Of a stretch of 64,000 nt of DNA, positions 39,816 through 54,800 are shown piece by piece. How positions within the stretch are numbered: the first letter of the stretch is position 1; each line of letters begins with the position of its first letter. The notes below the pieces were generated by a model. The model saw only the letters and a list, made by a program, of their open reading frames with translations, did no database searches and was not told the origin of the DNA. Source of the stretch: Bolinopsis microptera (taxonomy: Eukaryota > Ctenophora > Tentaculata > Lobata > Bolinopsidae); assembly GCF_026151205.1 (NCBI RefSeq), contig NC_087082.1, forward strand, positions 7,819,908 through 7,883,907. The letters run 5' to 3'. Position numbers and translations under genes: made by a program.

Positions 39816-42800
39816 AATTTTGTGCCGTCTCCACAATTGAAGATGTTGTTGCATGTAAACAGAAGTCTGTAATATCGGTGCGGTCGTAACGAGAATCGAG
39901 ATTTTTAAGTGCACTAGGTAGGCTCTATACTTATAGCTAGTTATGGGTGGTTAAAACTCTTTGGGTGATTCCCGGGACTGTGGACATTGGACAACACATT
40001 CCTGTAAAGAAACATTGCAAATTTATTTATAGACCATTTTTATAATGCGATAGTGAAAGAACTGTTCCAAAAAGGTAAGGATCCGACTTTCTGATCAAAC
40101 GAAAAAAAAACATTGCCGAAAAGATCGTTGGAATATGTAATCGGGTTTGGATATATGAAGTGGCTCAACGGCCCTACGTTGATGACAAAAGTCTGCTCCT
40201 TCGAAATATTCGACAAATTCGATTAAAATGGCAACAAAATGCTAAGATTATTTACCTTCATCGACGTTGTTCATTAAGAATTGACCGTCTTGATTGGTTG
40301 GCTTAGCAGCAGCGGTTGCATTGAAAACAGAATCATTTGTTCCGTTCGCCAACAATTCGGGATTTCCCTTCTTTTGGGGCGGGTTTCTGTCGAGTTTGCT
40401 TTTACTCGGGACATTTTTTATCTCATCTGGAAATATAGCATTATTAGAGAATGGTTGCAACGATCAAAAACATTAATCCTAACGTGTAAAATCAGCTGGA
40501 TAAATCCAATTTAATTTACATGGACAGAACTGAACGTTTTATTTCACCGGCAGTGTTCTCTCAGATTGCAATAAGAGTGCTACCAGCATCACGTATATAA
40601 TGTATCTTCATCGGACCTTCAAAGATCCTCTAGATTTTTCATAAATTTACCATAAATTGGATGATGAAGTTTACCATTTCAGTTTTAGAGAGAATCTTAG
40701 AATTTTCATAAAATAAAAATCAACAAAAATTGTACCCAGTTCAGCACCCTTGTCCCTCAATATTACAGGCAAATTGTCTTATACGACCTAACACTGTTTT
40801 ATTACTAATTATAAAAATCGTTAGAATCAAGGTTCTTGACCATTGTTAGCTAATTCTGTTCATTTGTTTATTGTTAAGCTTTGGGCTTCATTTCTCAGCG
40901 TTAGATCGAGAAAGAATCACACCTTTCAGTTGCTGTGGTTACATGCGATCAGCTCTCTCGTTAAAATCTATTTTCAATTTCCTCAGCCTTAGAGCAGAAC
41001 TTTCTAGTTTCTTTTGAAAGAGTTTAGGCTAGGTCTATCAGACTGGCAACAGTTCACTAGCACAATTTAAATAAAAAATAAATGAAAAACTTCAACGTAC
41101 ACACATTCACTGAACGAAGATATTACGAACTTGGTTTATCAAACGATACCAAATCTAAGAAACGAAATACATCACGCAAAACGTCTACACCATTTAAATT
41201 AGGGTAACCTTCAAGAACATCCTCGTCGCTGTTAGAGTAGTTGTCGCTGTTAGAGTAGCTGTAGTTAGAGCGAACCGGAGTGTGAGGTTTTGAGAAAACT
41301 TCCGGATAGACATTTGGAGCTTTATCTTCCATAACATCACGGGTTTTTAGAGGTTCATCATCTTGTGACGATTGCTCAAACGGCGACAAACTACGAGGTG
41401 TCAGTCCTCCATTTTCAGGGATAATATTTGTCCCAAACTCCGCTTCCGGTGTTTCAGTTTCACCACCAGTCAGTTCGCCTGGACCATCTCTCGGGTTATA
41501 CTCTTAATACGACCACTAACGACCAGTATGTTCACAATAACATAAAAATAAACAACAGAAATCCAGTTTGACCAGTATGAACAGCGTTAGTACACCTGAT
41601 TTTTGTTCTACTACCTGTACATAGTTTCAGTTTTTAGCGGTAGATCGTGAATATTTTAGGGGTTTCATTAAGTCACTTCTCGCATTAAAATTTCTCTTAA
41701 AAAAAAAAGCATCCAAATTCCAACTGTTCAATGACAGAATGGAAAGCTCACACAAAACTAAACAAGAATTTCGCCGCGGTAATACCACGCACGATCAAAT
41801 TTCCCTACTGCATACAATTAAATTGTTCTACTTTATTGTATTCCAGAGTGGTGTTTGGCGCATGTACAATGTAATAAACGTTTATATTATATTAGGCGTG
41901 CAGAACTTGAAAAATCCTGCGCGCATCTGAGGTGTCGCCGTCGATCTGTATGTGGTTTGGTTGTAGATCATTTCATACTTTGCGCGGTTTTGTTTCGTGT
42001 TAACAATAACGATATGCGTATCATGTCACGTCATATTATCATCGTATGCCAACTTATTGACTGTAATAAAATATGCTGTCTCGTCTTAGTTATTATTTGT
42101 ATCTAACATAAACTAATACATTTTGATTCTTACTCGACACATCACAGCACCATCGACTTTCGAGCCTTTTATTTGATATAGGATTCTTTAAAAGCATACC
42201 ACAATCTTGATATTATAATTGCTTCTTGAATGTAACTGTGAAGTAACATTTGTTCTCAACTATGTATTCCAATGCTTTCTACCATTCAGTGTCGATTAAC
42301 TGTTAAATAATCAGCCCACAGCCACGAGTTTATCAGCTGACATCATAATTTTATTTGTTTTGACTTGCTAAATTTTATCACTCGGTAATTTGTTAACCTT
42401 GTTTCACACAAATAACACCTATATTGATGATTGATCCGTTTGTAACAGTCGTCAAGCACCAAAAACTGGTTGCTATGCCTGTAATTAATTAACTCATAAC
42501 CAGCGTCGCGCGCGCAAAATAGACTCCTTTTATACACATAATTATAGGGGAGTGGTCTATATTGCGAAGGAGCAGACTTTTGTCGACACCGTAGGACCGT
42601 CGGGCCACCTCATATATCCAAACCCGATTACTTATTCCCTACGATCTTTTTGCCTTCGGCAAGAGTAGGGAAAAAAATTACACAATGCACACATTCACTG
42701 AACGAAGATTTCACGAAACCTTGACCAACCAACAAAACCAAATAAAATTGACGAATCACCAATCCAAGTAAAGAAAGCATGCTCCACGTAAGAAATATTT

Positions 42801-45800
42801 TACATCATATAGACTACAGAGTAACCTTCGAAAATTTCCTCGTCAGCCGGGGTGGTTCCTCTTGGGGAAACTTCTGGATAAACATTTGGAGCTGTATCGT
42901 CCAGTACATCAGGAGTTTCAAGAGGTTCGTCCCGTATTTCTGTGTATTCTTCTATCTCGTCATCTTGAAATACTTGCTCAAAGGGCGACAGCCTAGGAGG
43001 TGTGATCTCTCCGTTGTCAGACATAAAGTCTGCCTCATATTGCGCCTCTGTTGTTTCACCATCAGTCAGTTCACCTGGACCATCTCCCAAATTATAATCC
43101 GAATGCGACCAGTACACAGTAATGTGTATAGCAAAGTAAACAAAAGTAAACCTGTAACCAGTTTTTGACCAGTCAGGAGTTTTGTGACCAGCATTAACGA
43201 CGATAGAAGCAGATTTAATGGCCGGCATCTAGGTTAATAACCACCAATAAGTTTTATAGGGTAGCACAGTGTTCTACGTATTGCACTTAGTTGTATAACC
43301 GACGTCATCGATTTGATTATTGATAAGCTTTGAGCTCCATTTTTGAGCGATAGATCGCGAAAGGAGCACACATTTTAAAGTTTCATTAAGTCACTTCTCG
43401 CATTAAAATGTTTCTTTCAAAAGAAGCATCTAAATTACAACTGTTCAATGACAGAATGGAAAGCACACAAAACTGAAAAATTACAAAATGCACACATTCA
43501 CTGAACGAAGATTTCACGAGATAGGCTTAACCAACAAAACCAAATTAAACTGACGATCAGCAATCCAAGTAAAGAAAGCATGCTCCACGTCAGAAATATT
43601 TTACATCATATAATAGAGTAACCTTCGAAAATTTCCTCGTCAGCCGGGCTGGTACCTCTTGGGGAAACTTCTGGATAAACATTTTGAGCTGTACCGTCCA
43701 GTACATCGGGAGTTTCTAGAGGTTCGTCCAGTATTTCTGTGTATTCTTCTATCTCGTCATCTTGAAATACTTGCTCAAAGGGCGACAGCCTAGGAGGTGT
43801 GATCTCTCCGTTGTCAGACATAAAGTCTGCCTCATATTGCGCCTCTGTTGTTTCACCATCAGTCAGTTCACCTGGACCATCTCCCAAATTATAATCCGAA
43901 TGCGACCAGTACACAGTAATGTGTATAGCAAAGTAAACAAAAGTAAACCTGTAACCAGTTTTTGACCAGTCAGGAGTTTTGTGACCAGCATTAACGACGA
44001 TAGAAGCAGATTTAATGGCCGGCATCTAGGTTAATAACCACCAATAAGTTTTATAGGGTAGCACAGTGTTCTACGTATTGCACTTAGTTGTATAACCGAC
44101 GTCATCGATTTGATTATTGATAAGCTTTGAGCTCCATTTTTGAGCGATAGATCGCGAAAGAAGCACACATTTTAAAGTTTCATTAAGTCACTTCTCGCAT
44201 TAAAATGTCTCTTTCAAAAGAAGCATCTAAATTCCAACTGTTCAATGACAGAATGGAAAGCACACAAAACTGAAAATTACAAATTGCACACATTCACTGA
44301 ACGAAGATTTCACGAGATAGGCTTAACCAACAAAACCAAATTAAACTGACGATCAGCAATCCAAGTAAAGAAAGCATGCTCCACGTCAGAAATATTTTAC
44401 ATCATATAATAGAGTAACCTTCGAAAATTTCCTCGTCAGCCGGGCTGGTACCTCTTGGGGAAACTTCTGGATAAACATTTTGAGCTGTACCGTCCAGTAC
44501 ATCGGGAGTTTCTAGAGGTTCGTCCAGTATTTCTGTGTATTCTTCTATCTCGTCATCTTGAAATACTTGCTCAAAGGGCGACAGCCTAGGAGGTGTGATC
44601 TCTCCGTTGTCAGACATAAAGTCTGCCTCATATTGCGCCTCTGTTGTTTCACCATCAGTTATTTCACCTGGACCATCTCCCAAATTATAATCCGAATGCG
44701 ACCAGCACAGTAATAACCACCAACTAGTTTTATACAGTAGCACTGTGTTCTACGCATTGAACTTTGACTAGTATATCATAAAACCCAGTAGCACTAAATT
44801 CTTTAACTAACGTTCTAGTATTTACTAACTTTTCAATTGATATGCTTGATATGATGGGCTTCGTTTTTGAGCGATAGATCACGAAAGAAGTTAAGATTTT
44901 ACGGTATCATGAAGTCAGCTCGCCCATGAAAATTTCTTTCAAATTTCCTTTAGGTGGTTCAGCCTAATAACAGCACCCCAGAAAAAAGAAGATCATCTAA
45001 CGGTTCACTTGGCAGGTTCCACGACATAAATATATATTGAACGATGATATTTAGAGGCGAGAATGGATCATCCGACGACACCAAATCAAACTGACCAAAC
45101 ATCAAGTAAAGAATGCATGCTCCACGTAAATATTTTACAAAATTTAGGGTAACCTTCGAGAACGTCTTCGTCGCTGGGATTTGAGTCAGCCAGGGTGCTA
45201 CCTCTTGAGAAAACCTCTGGATAAACATTTGGAGCTGTATCGTCTAGAACATCAGAGGTTTTTAGAGGCTTGTCCAGTATTTCTGTGTATCCTTCTAACT
45301 TGTCATCATGAAAAGCTTGCTCATAAGGCGAAAACTTACGAGGTGTGATTTTTCCTTTTTCAGAGATAAAGTCTGTCTCAGATTCCGCCTCCGATGTTCC
45401 ACCATCAGTCAGTTCACCTGGACCATCTCCCAAATTATAATCCGAATGCGACCACCATAAACAATAAAAGCAGAATAAACAACAAGAAAACTGTGTCCAA
45501 CTTGTGACCAGCACAGAGGTTTATGGCCAGCATGAACATTGCAACGGTAGCATCTACAATGGCCAGAATAAAGACCGGTAGCCCCAGGTTTATGACCAAC
45601 GTCAGCTCATACTTGTTAATTAGTTCATTGATTTAAGGATATATACATTATACAGTTTACAGTTTTAATTTTCGGGAGCACAACGCAATATTTCAGAAAA
45701 TACGATTGTACTTTCCCTTAAAAGTTCTAGGGTCTGAAGCAATAGCATGCATTGTGGAGCCTAAATTCTTTGTGAAACTTGATTTCGAGAAAACCAACAA

Positions 45801-48800
45801 ACTTGGGCCCGTAACCGAACTTTTGAGGTGGCAGCCATCAGCCATGCCAGCAGTATATTACATAAAAACATATCAACACTGATTTCATTTTTAACTAACC
45901 CGATGACACAGCTTGATTACTTTTCTTGGGGACCGGGAGTTTGCTCCTAGATTTAGAAGGGACAGAGGATATTTCGGTCGCCGAGATGTCTCCGTCAACA
46001 TCGTCTGTGTCAACAGTATCAGAGATAGCCTGACCAACTATTGCTGTATCAACAGCATCAGTCCTGGAAATAACCTCCCCAACTTTTTCTGTATCGACAT
46101 CTCCGGCATCTCCGCTGGAATTTTGTTCAACATCGTTCTCTGCGTCACCATTGACGATGGCATCAACATGATCATCCTCTTTATGAGCGATGAACTCATC
46201 TGAAGAAAAAATGTTCGTTAATTTGGTTGCTTGACAATTATGCATAAAACTATGTTTATTGTATATATTATTGTGCGGCAAATAAGTACAATGCTGGCCG
46301 GCTAATAACCGCTAATAACCGGTTGTAACAGCCCTTTAACAGCCAGTTAAAAACTGGCTAGTAGCTTAAAAAACACAAGTAAGCGTCGGCTGTTAGAGGG
46401 CTGTTAGGATTTTCCTAAAGTCAAAGAGCTGACCGAGGTGGGTGGAAAGGGCTGTTAGAAGGCCGTTAGGTATTTGTGCCCCCAAAATGGCTGTTAGAGG
46501 GCTGTTACCGTAACAGCTCTCTAACTTGTGTTTTGATATGGCTATTAGCCTGCTGTTAGAGGGCTGTTACCGTAACAGCTCTCTAACTTGTGTTTTGATA
46601 TGGCTATTAGCCTGCTGTTAGAGGGCTGTTTCCGTAACAGCTCTCTAACTTGTGTTTTGATATGGCTATTAGCCTGCTGTTAGAGGGCTGTTACCGTAAC
46701 AGCTCTCTAACTTGTGTTTTGATATGGCTATTAGCCTGCTGTTAGAGGGCTGTTTCCGTAACAGCTCTCTAACTTGTGTTTTGATATGGCTATTAGCCTG
46801 CTGTTAGAGGGCTGTTTCCGTAACAGCTCTCTAACTTGTGTTTTGATATGGCTATTAGCCTGCTGTTAGAGGGCTGTTACCGTAACAGCTCTCTAACTTG
46901 TGTTTTGATATGGCTATTAGCCTGCTGTTAGAGGGCTGTTACCGTAACAGCTCTCTAACTTGTGTTTTGATATGGCTATTAGCCTGCTGTTAGAGGGCTG
47001 TTACCGTAACAGCTCTCTAACTTGTGTTTTGATATGGCTATTAGCCTGCTGTTAGAGGGCTGTTACCGTAACAGCTCTCTAACTTGTGTTTTGATATGGC
47101 TATTAGCCTGCTGTTAGAGGGCTGTTTCCGTAACAGCTCTCTAACTTGTGTTTTGATATGGCTATTAGCCTGCTGTTAGAGGGCTGTTACCGTAACAGCT
47201 CTCTAACTTGTGTTTTGATATGGCTATTAGCCTGCTGTTAGAGGGCTGTTACCGTAACAGCTCTCTAACTTGTGTATTGATATGGCTATTAGCCTGCTGT
47301 TAGAGGGCTGTTACCGTAACAGCTCTCTAACTTGTGTTTTGATATGGCTATTAGCCTGCTGTTAGAGGGCTGTTACCGTAACAGCTCTCTAACTTGTGTT
47401 TTGATATGGCTATTAGCCTGCTGTTAGAGGGCTGTTACCGTAACAGCTCTCTAACTTGTGTTTTGATATGGTTATTAGCCTGCTGTTAGAGGGCTGTTTC
47501 CGTAACGGCCGGATAAATGCTAATAGCCAGTTGTTAGTCGGTTGTTATTGTACTTATTGGCCAATTATAAAAAGTCATAATTCTGCGTAAAATACTGATA
47601 GAACGACAGCATGTAATACGCAGAATGACGTGTAGGCTGAAATTTCCATCAGCCTTAGAGCAGCGCTTTGACTTGCCAGGACAGGGCTATTTGACTGCAC
47701 ACAGAAATATTATCTAACACTTCACTGGCAGAAATGAAATGACACAAAACTAACACATTTCACATCTATTTAATAAACCATCGGTTTATCAAACGATTTC
47801 CATTCAAATTGACAGACAAAACATCAAGGAATCAAGGCATGCTCCGAATGAAAGATGTAAATGTTAGCATCAGCATATAAAAGCTCCATCATGCATTACG
47901 TTTACACCATTTAGGGTAACCTTCGAGAACTTCCTCGTTGCCAGGATTTGGAACAGCGGGGGTGCTAGCTCTAGGGGCAACGTCTGGACCATTTTTAGGA
48001 GCTGTTTTGTCAATAGCATCGGGGGTAACTAAAGGTTCTGCGTTTCCTGCGGACTCGTCATCTTGCTCAAAAGGCGACAGCGTACGTGGTGTTATTTCTC
48101 CACTTTTAGGTTTCAGATCTGTCTGAGACTCCACCTCCGGTGTTATACCATCAGTCAGTTCACCTGGGCCTTCTCCACTCCCCTCGACCGCATAATTTGT
48201 GTCGTGCAAATCATTTTCATAATTAACATGCCCGCTTGGTGGAGGAGTTTTCAAGCCCTCGGGGGAATCGATCATAAGTGCAACAGAAGCATTTGCACTG
48301 GAGGCTTGTTCATCCAACGGTTCGCCAGTACCGTTGTCTGAGGTAACTGTATCCGGGTTATACTGATCATCGACCAGGTCAGCCTGACTTCCCCGGGATA
48401 CTATTACCAGCACATCGTCATTACCTTTATCTTCTTCGATGGGTGCTGGAGAATCTTTTTCGGATCTTGCTTTCTTTTCTGCTGCCTTTTTTTGGATAGC
48501 TGGTAAGGGATTGGACTGCGTCCTGGGCTGAAAATGAAAAAATATGGATAATGTTATTAATCTTAATGTCATTATCATATGAAATTACAATCGGACGTCC
48601 GCAATTGCGATCGAGAATTAATTATGATTTAAACCTTTCTGGTCATCGAATTCCTTCGCTTCAAGCGGAGGTATAGTGAAAAGTGCAGTAAAAAGGTAGA
48701 CTAAATTACGCTTTTTTACACTTTAAATTACAGTAAACCACATTGTAATTTTTCATTGCTTTATTATGCTGGATATGAGTGATAAGTGATGTTAATATGT

Positions 48801-51800
48801 CTTGTGTAGTAATATGGTATGCCGTATGGATCTGAACAGTTATAAAACTGTCATTTCATCACGTCGTTAAATACAACAAAATCTAGTAAAATTTACTAAC
48901 TGAGGGTTGACTGATGTCTTTACGTCTTTTGATAGAAGGCAGCCTGCGGATTCGTAAAATATTAATGACAAAGCATGATTATCAAACAGAATATACAGGG
49001 AATAGTAACATTTAACAAGCTTAGTTTTTGTTAAAATAATATTTCAACGAACTGGCGAATGTTTCATTATGAGAGCTAGAAAAATTAGACTTACTTTTGC
49101 GTTTTGGCAGGTTGATTTAATTCACCATATGAAGCAGCAATAAACCGTCTATGTCCACAAGCAACATATATTCCGCCGTCAACTACGTCTTCAGGTCCGT
49201 GTAATATACCGCCCTCTAACGTGAATAACCTGAAATTGTGCGGTTATACTGTGTGGTGCCAATCAAAATGTATACGATTTCCACTTAAACTACAGTAACA
49301 AGGTGCAGTGGCGTGCCAGGGACAGTGAAATAACCTGAGAAGATCCGTTTAAAAGACGATGGAGTGGATTCAAGGCCAACATGATTTGTCAGTAAAGTGG
49401 TGGCATGAACGAGTAACGACGCCGCCACTTAATTAGAAAAAAAATTCAGAATTGATCTCGATTAATCCTGAACTGCACTTGTCAGATTGAAAAGACTTGA
49501 GCGTGTCTGAGAATGGACGTTAAATAAGAATCTAATTGGTTCATATTTGTCATCGATTTACAATGCTACAGTGACGTGATAAGATTAAAATTGCGAGAAG
49601 ATTGTGTCTAGTTTATTGTACAGCAGGGTGTCAGAATTATTGGCGTGTTTGAAATTTTATGTGTATTTTATAATGAAATCAATGTTTTTCGACGGGTCAT
49701 AACTTTACTTCTGAATATCGAAATTAAAAAATTCAAAAACTGGTCTGTAGACAATCGTCTGAACTTTTTCTTAATTTCAGAATTTTGTGTTGATGTACCT
49801 CAAAACCCATAATTTAGGCCGTTATTTAAAGGGTCGATTCCATACTTGGTTAGATTTACGAAGGAGTAAGGGATTTATGTGTAATTTTTTTTCGGTGAAT
49901 TTTTTCTGAAATTATTCTTTAGACTAAAGTGCACAGCTCTTCAGGCGATAGCGAAACATATAGAAAACTATCGATTTTATAAAAGCTCTCTTTCTCCTCT
50001 AACTGACGCAATAAAATATAGTCGGGCAGACTCATCCCGGAATTCAGGGGAAGCAGCCGAAGGCTTCAAGTCCAATAATCCAAATTTTTCTCTTTCATCG
50101 TGATTATCGACGAAATTTAACTTTTTTCGGACTTCATTTTTAGACTGAACTGTGGTATGAAGGATTATCTCTTGAATGATCAAGACTCCATAGGAAACTG
50201 ACCCTCAGAAGTCAAGTAATGATCGTTTTTAAAAGCTTGGGTAAGCTAAAATTTTACGCAAAATTGTCTACGCGCCAATAATTATGACACCCTGTAGTGC
50301 ATCTGTCTGAAATTTTTTCAAATATGAATGGATGATTAAATTATTCCTGGCGTACGTGAATCAATGACAACGGTCTTTGTTTGTTGTGATGTCAAATGGT
50401 AGTTAAACATTCATATTTCAGATAAGCATGCTAATTCACAAGCACATGAGTCTTTACATCAATATTCATCACATGGATGATCCTCGAGTTGGTCCAAAAT
50501 CAACATGTGATAAAAGTTTATTGCTGCGCGCGCGTTAAACTAGCTGTCGCGCGCAAAAAAATATGAATGAATTATCACAAATTATTAACTGCGGCCGCCG
50601 TGTACATCCTACAGGTCATGTGACTAACTGAAGATGGCCAGAAGTGAACGAATTGCCCGATTGATGTCCGGTTGGCGGTTACCAACGGATTTAAGGACAC
50701 CAAATAACAATAACTACGAAAGTATATTCCATTCACCTATGAGACAGTTTAATGAGAGTCTAGTAATAAGTGGTAAAGCATCATCGACTAATCACTGTTC
50801 GCAATCAAATCACCAAACCCCGGACCAGATGAACGCTTACCTTATATAAGTCAGCACCAAATCACTACTAATCTAGCACCTGGTAAGAATGCCGTAGGAA
50901 CAACTTCCGCCCCAGGAAGTGGCTGTTGAATCCCCTCCAGGGATTCATTAGAAACAAATTTGGCAAGCCAGTCAGCCAGTGTCACCTAATCTAGGGAGTA
51001 GCTAAGGATCCATTACACAACTGTGTAATGTATCCTCGGTCGACTCAGCCGAATGATAATTGATAGGAAACTTGATTGAGGGTTAAATGCGGAGGGGCCT
51101 ACCAAAAGATCAAGAATCTTCTTAGGATACCCCTTCAGTATACATCTACAATGTAAGAATGTAGTGTTCTATAAAGTGTAAACATAGTGTAAGCCAAATT
51201 TAATCCTAAATATGGATCCCTGAAGGTGATCCAACAGTCAAACCTTGGGGAGCAGGTCTCAATCTCTTTCGGATTTCTTCTCTAAATTGTCTAATACTAA
51301 CTGCTCGTAAACTGTTGAGTGTTGTTAAAGACTGACGTGAGTTTATCTTACTGCTCAGTAAATGGGAAAAGAAGACACGTACTCTAGTTCGACAACTAAA
51401 GTTCGCCAGAAATCATCCCTGTCGAACTTCGGTACGTGTCGAATTAGAGTCCAGGTAACGTACTCTAGTTCGACAGAGTCGAACTGTAGGGTTTGTCGAA
51501 CTACAGTACGTGTCGAACTGCGGTAAGTGTCGAACTAGAGTACGTGTCGAACTAGAGTACGTGTCGAACTGCGGTACGTGTCGAACTAGAGTAAGTGTAT
51601 AACTAGATTACGTGTCGAACTGGGGGGGATGCAACGTCAATTAATGTCAATTAATGTCAATTAATGTCAATTAATGTCAATTAATGTCAATTAATGTCAA
51701 TGTCAGTTTTGCAAAATTTTGGAATACTGACATTAATTGACACGATATTTTTCGACCAGAGATTATGTAGTTCTACCATATTTTTAGCACTTTAGAACGT

Positions 51801-54800
51801 TTATATCATCAATTTATTCACTACTATCACATATGGAAATGTGAAATGTGAAAAAAATTCAGATCATTAAACAATAAAACTAAAATAATACGGTTTTCCG
51901 AAATTTAATTTTCTTAAATGGGCGTGGCCATCCAAGGGCGTGGTTCTCAACATCATCAGAACTTAAAACCCACATTAAACGAAATGCCTACATGACATTT
52001 ATATTTGAATAACGAATCTTAAACAGCTAGCATTACTCCTTCATACTAAAAAAGCCGATTCTAGATATTTTACCAGTATAAGAAACCAATAAAATATGGG
52101 CGTGGCCGGTGGGGACCGAAGATGGAAGAGTTGGAAGCTGAAATTTTTTTTGGTGGTCTTTGAACCTAAGGATCAACAGATAAGAACATACTCATAATTA
52201 TTCAAGGACATTTTGTTTTTTTGAACCGGTCTAACTTACATAGACGTGAATATCTTGAATATTTATCGAATAATGATAATCTCAAATTTCAAGACAAATT
52301 AATGTCAATTAATGTCAATTAATGTCAATTAATGTCAATTAATGTCAATTAATGTCAATTAATGTCAATTAATGTCAATTAATGTCAATGTCAGTTTGGG
52401 GTTTTTATGGAATACTGACATTAATTGACGTTGCATCCCCCCCGTCGAACTAGAGTACGTGTCGAACTAGAGCGAGTACGTGTTGAACTAGAGTACGTGT
52501 CGAACTAGAGTACGTGTTGAACTAGAGTACGTGTCGAACTAGAGTACGTGTCGAACTAGAGTACGTGTTGAACTAGAGTACGTGTACTGATACAAAAACT
52601 AACCATTCAACAATGGACACTCTGAATATACGTTACACTATTGAGCAGTTTCTTGAGGCTGATAAAAATAAAAATGAACACCTACAGGGCAACAAATTTT
52701 TGCACAGAATAGGGTCAGCGGCTCATATGCTACTCCATGAAACAATAATACTATCTAATATTCATACCTTACATACATTATATAATCTTACTAGCTTACT
52801 GCCGTCTCCCTAAGGACACATTACAATTAGTGGATCAATTATCTGGCTGTATCGATCACTTATTCAGCAAAATAAGCTTCTAGAGCTCTAGCTAGGTAGC
52901 ATAGACATAGTTCATAGCATGATAATTTCACTTATAGTATCTAAAGTGACATTTGGATTGTTGCAGGACGTTGATTAAACACTCTACACTCGACTATCAC
53001 GTGTGACTTCCTTAAACACGCTGTTCGCCGATAACTCGCCAGTGAGCATATTAACCCTTTATCTTGTGGGGTGATTCAGAATCAGCGCCCAAAAATACAT
53101 CCATTCAAGATGGTTTCAACTGTCAGGGATCTTTTTAGAAACATCTCGAAAACTCTAACAGTATTTGTATCCCAAAAATTAATCTTTTGTATCAAATTTA
53201 TTATCGGGAAGATTATGCACCATGGAAATTTCACATTGGAGGAGGGGTGGAGGGGTTGGAGGGGTTAGGGGGAGTGGAGGGAGCTGGGGTGCCCTTGGCA
53301 TTATGGGCATGTTGTACGACGCTGACGGTAAAAAGAAAAATTGCACTTACTTGCGATATGTTTTATCTTCGACATAATGAACAGCTGTAATTTTACATGG
53401 GAATTTAATAACCCATACATTTTCGCCTTATCGCTTTGAAAATGTTATTGAGTATTTATTACGCGTTATTAAAAATATCATGAGCATAATTTCGGAATTC
53501 TCGTATTGATAATTTATTGAAGCGCCCAAAGACGTCCATCTCGAGACTAGACCACTTACTAATCACACTCAAACACTCCGCTCTCGAAAATGATTATTTC
53601 GATGTGATAGGATAAAAATAGCAAGTGACAATATTCAATGTATCCAGTGGATCCATCATTGTAATTAAAACATCCAAGTGGTCCACGCGAGACCAACAAG
53701 TTATCGCTTCCACTCAATTCCACCATACTACATCTTAACACATGATGCCATCGTGGGTAATACTACATAAATCTTACACGTATTATATTATTACTAAAGC
53801 TCCATGCGTGTGAGCTGTAACGTCGCCCTCAATTCTAGATGGGTGTTTGTTGAAAAGAAAACAGAGGTCCGAACCCGAATACGGGAAGATGAAACCAGAG
53901 TGTAACTTCCTCAAGATTCACATTTTGCGTGATCGGTTTATTTGTTAAACTGGTGTGTAATAATTATTAAAACAGGACTAAGACTGTAACAATGTTACGA
54001 ACAGGTGGATTGTATGTAATGTAATGGGACCCTCTCTACCAGTAACATTATAGGTACCATACCATTATATCAGAGTGTCAACAGTAAATACAGTCGGATA
54101 AAGGAGGAAAGCGAACACAGCTCGAAGAGACTCAAGGATGGGTAGTTGGTTACTTACCCAGAATACCAGATTATTATCAGTTTGAATTGCCCGCTTCAGC
54201 TAATCTTATATATAATGACGTCGTTTTTAATTTCATGGATTTAGATGTTATACCAGTCTTTATGTGGTGCAATTAACTTTGTATCCAAGTGAATTGCTCA
54301 AAATATTCATGTGAAGTATGTGAAGTATACTCGGAACAATGTTCTGCCAGAGAGTCTTATCATAATAACTTAGCAAACCGTATAGAACAAGGCTTAGCCT
54401 ACCTACTAATTAATCCTGTTACAGAATTAAGAAATTTCACTTGGAATAAGTTTTAATAGTTCTCGATATCTATATTTTTGCTGTCAGGTGACATATCGTT
54501 AACTTGCAAACCAACGCATATTATTACAAAAATTCGTATCATTTATGAGAAGGATTAATTTCAAAATGTTTAAAATTATGTTCTTGATCCTTAACTTCGA
54601 GGTGTTCATAATGGGAGGTTTTAGGTTTCACAATGTATGTCAAATGCCCTCTGATGTAATACCAAACAATGACGTGGCATTGTAATTTGTTAAAACTTGG
54701 TAACGAAAAAAAAAACGAATACATCAATCCACTGGTGTGACTTTGGGAGTCAAAAGTAGAAACACGAATAGTTATTTATATAGTGAATTATGACCGCAAT

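Noticed and set aside
42800-43228. Independent 142-residue genes repeated at 42.8, 43.6 and 44.4 kb
   Set aside because: Their conserved part is bounded by phase-1 splice sites and fits as cassette exons of the doublecortin gene; the rest of each open frame is intron.
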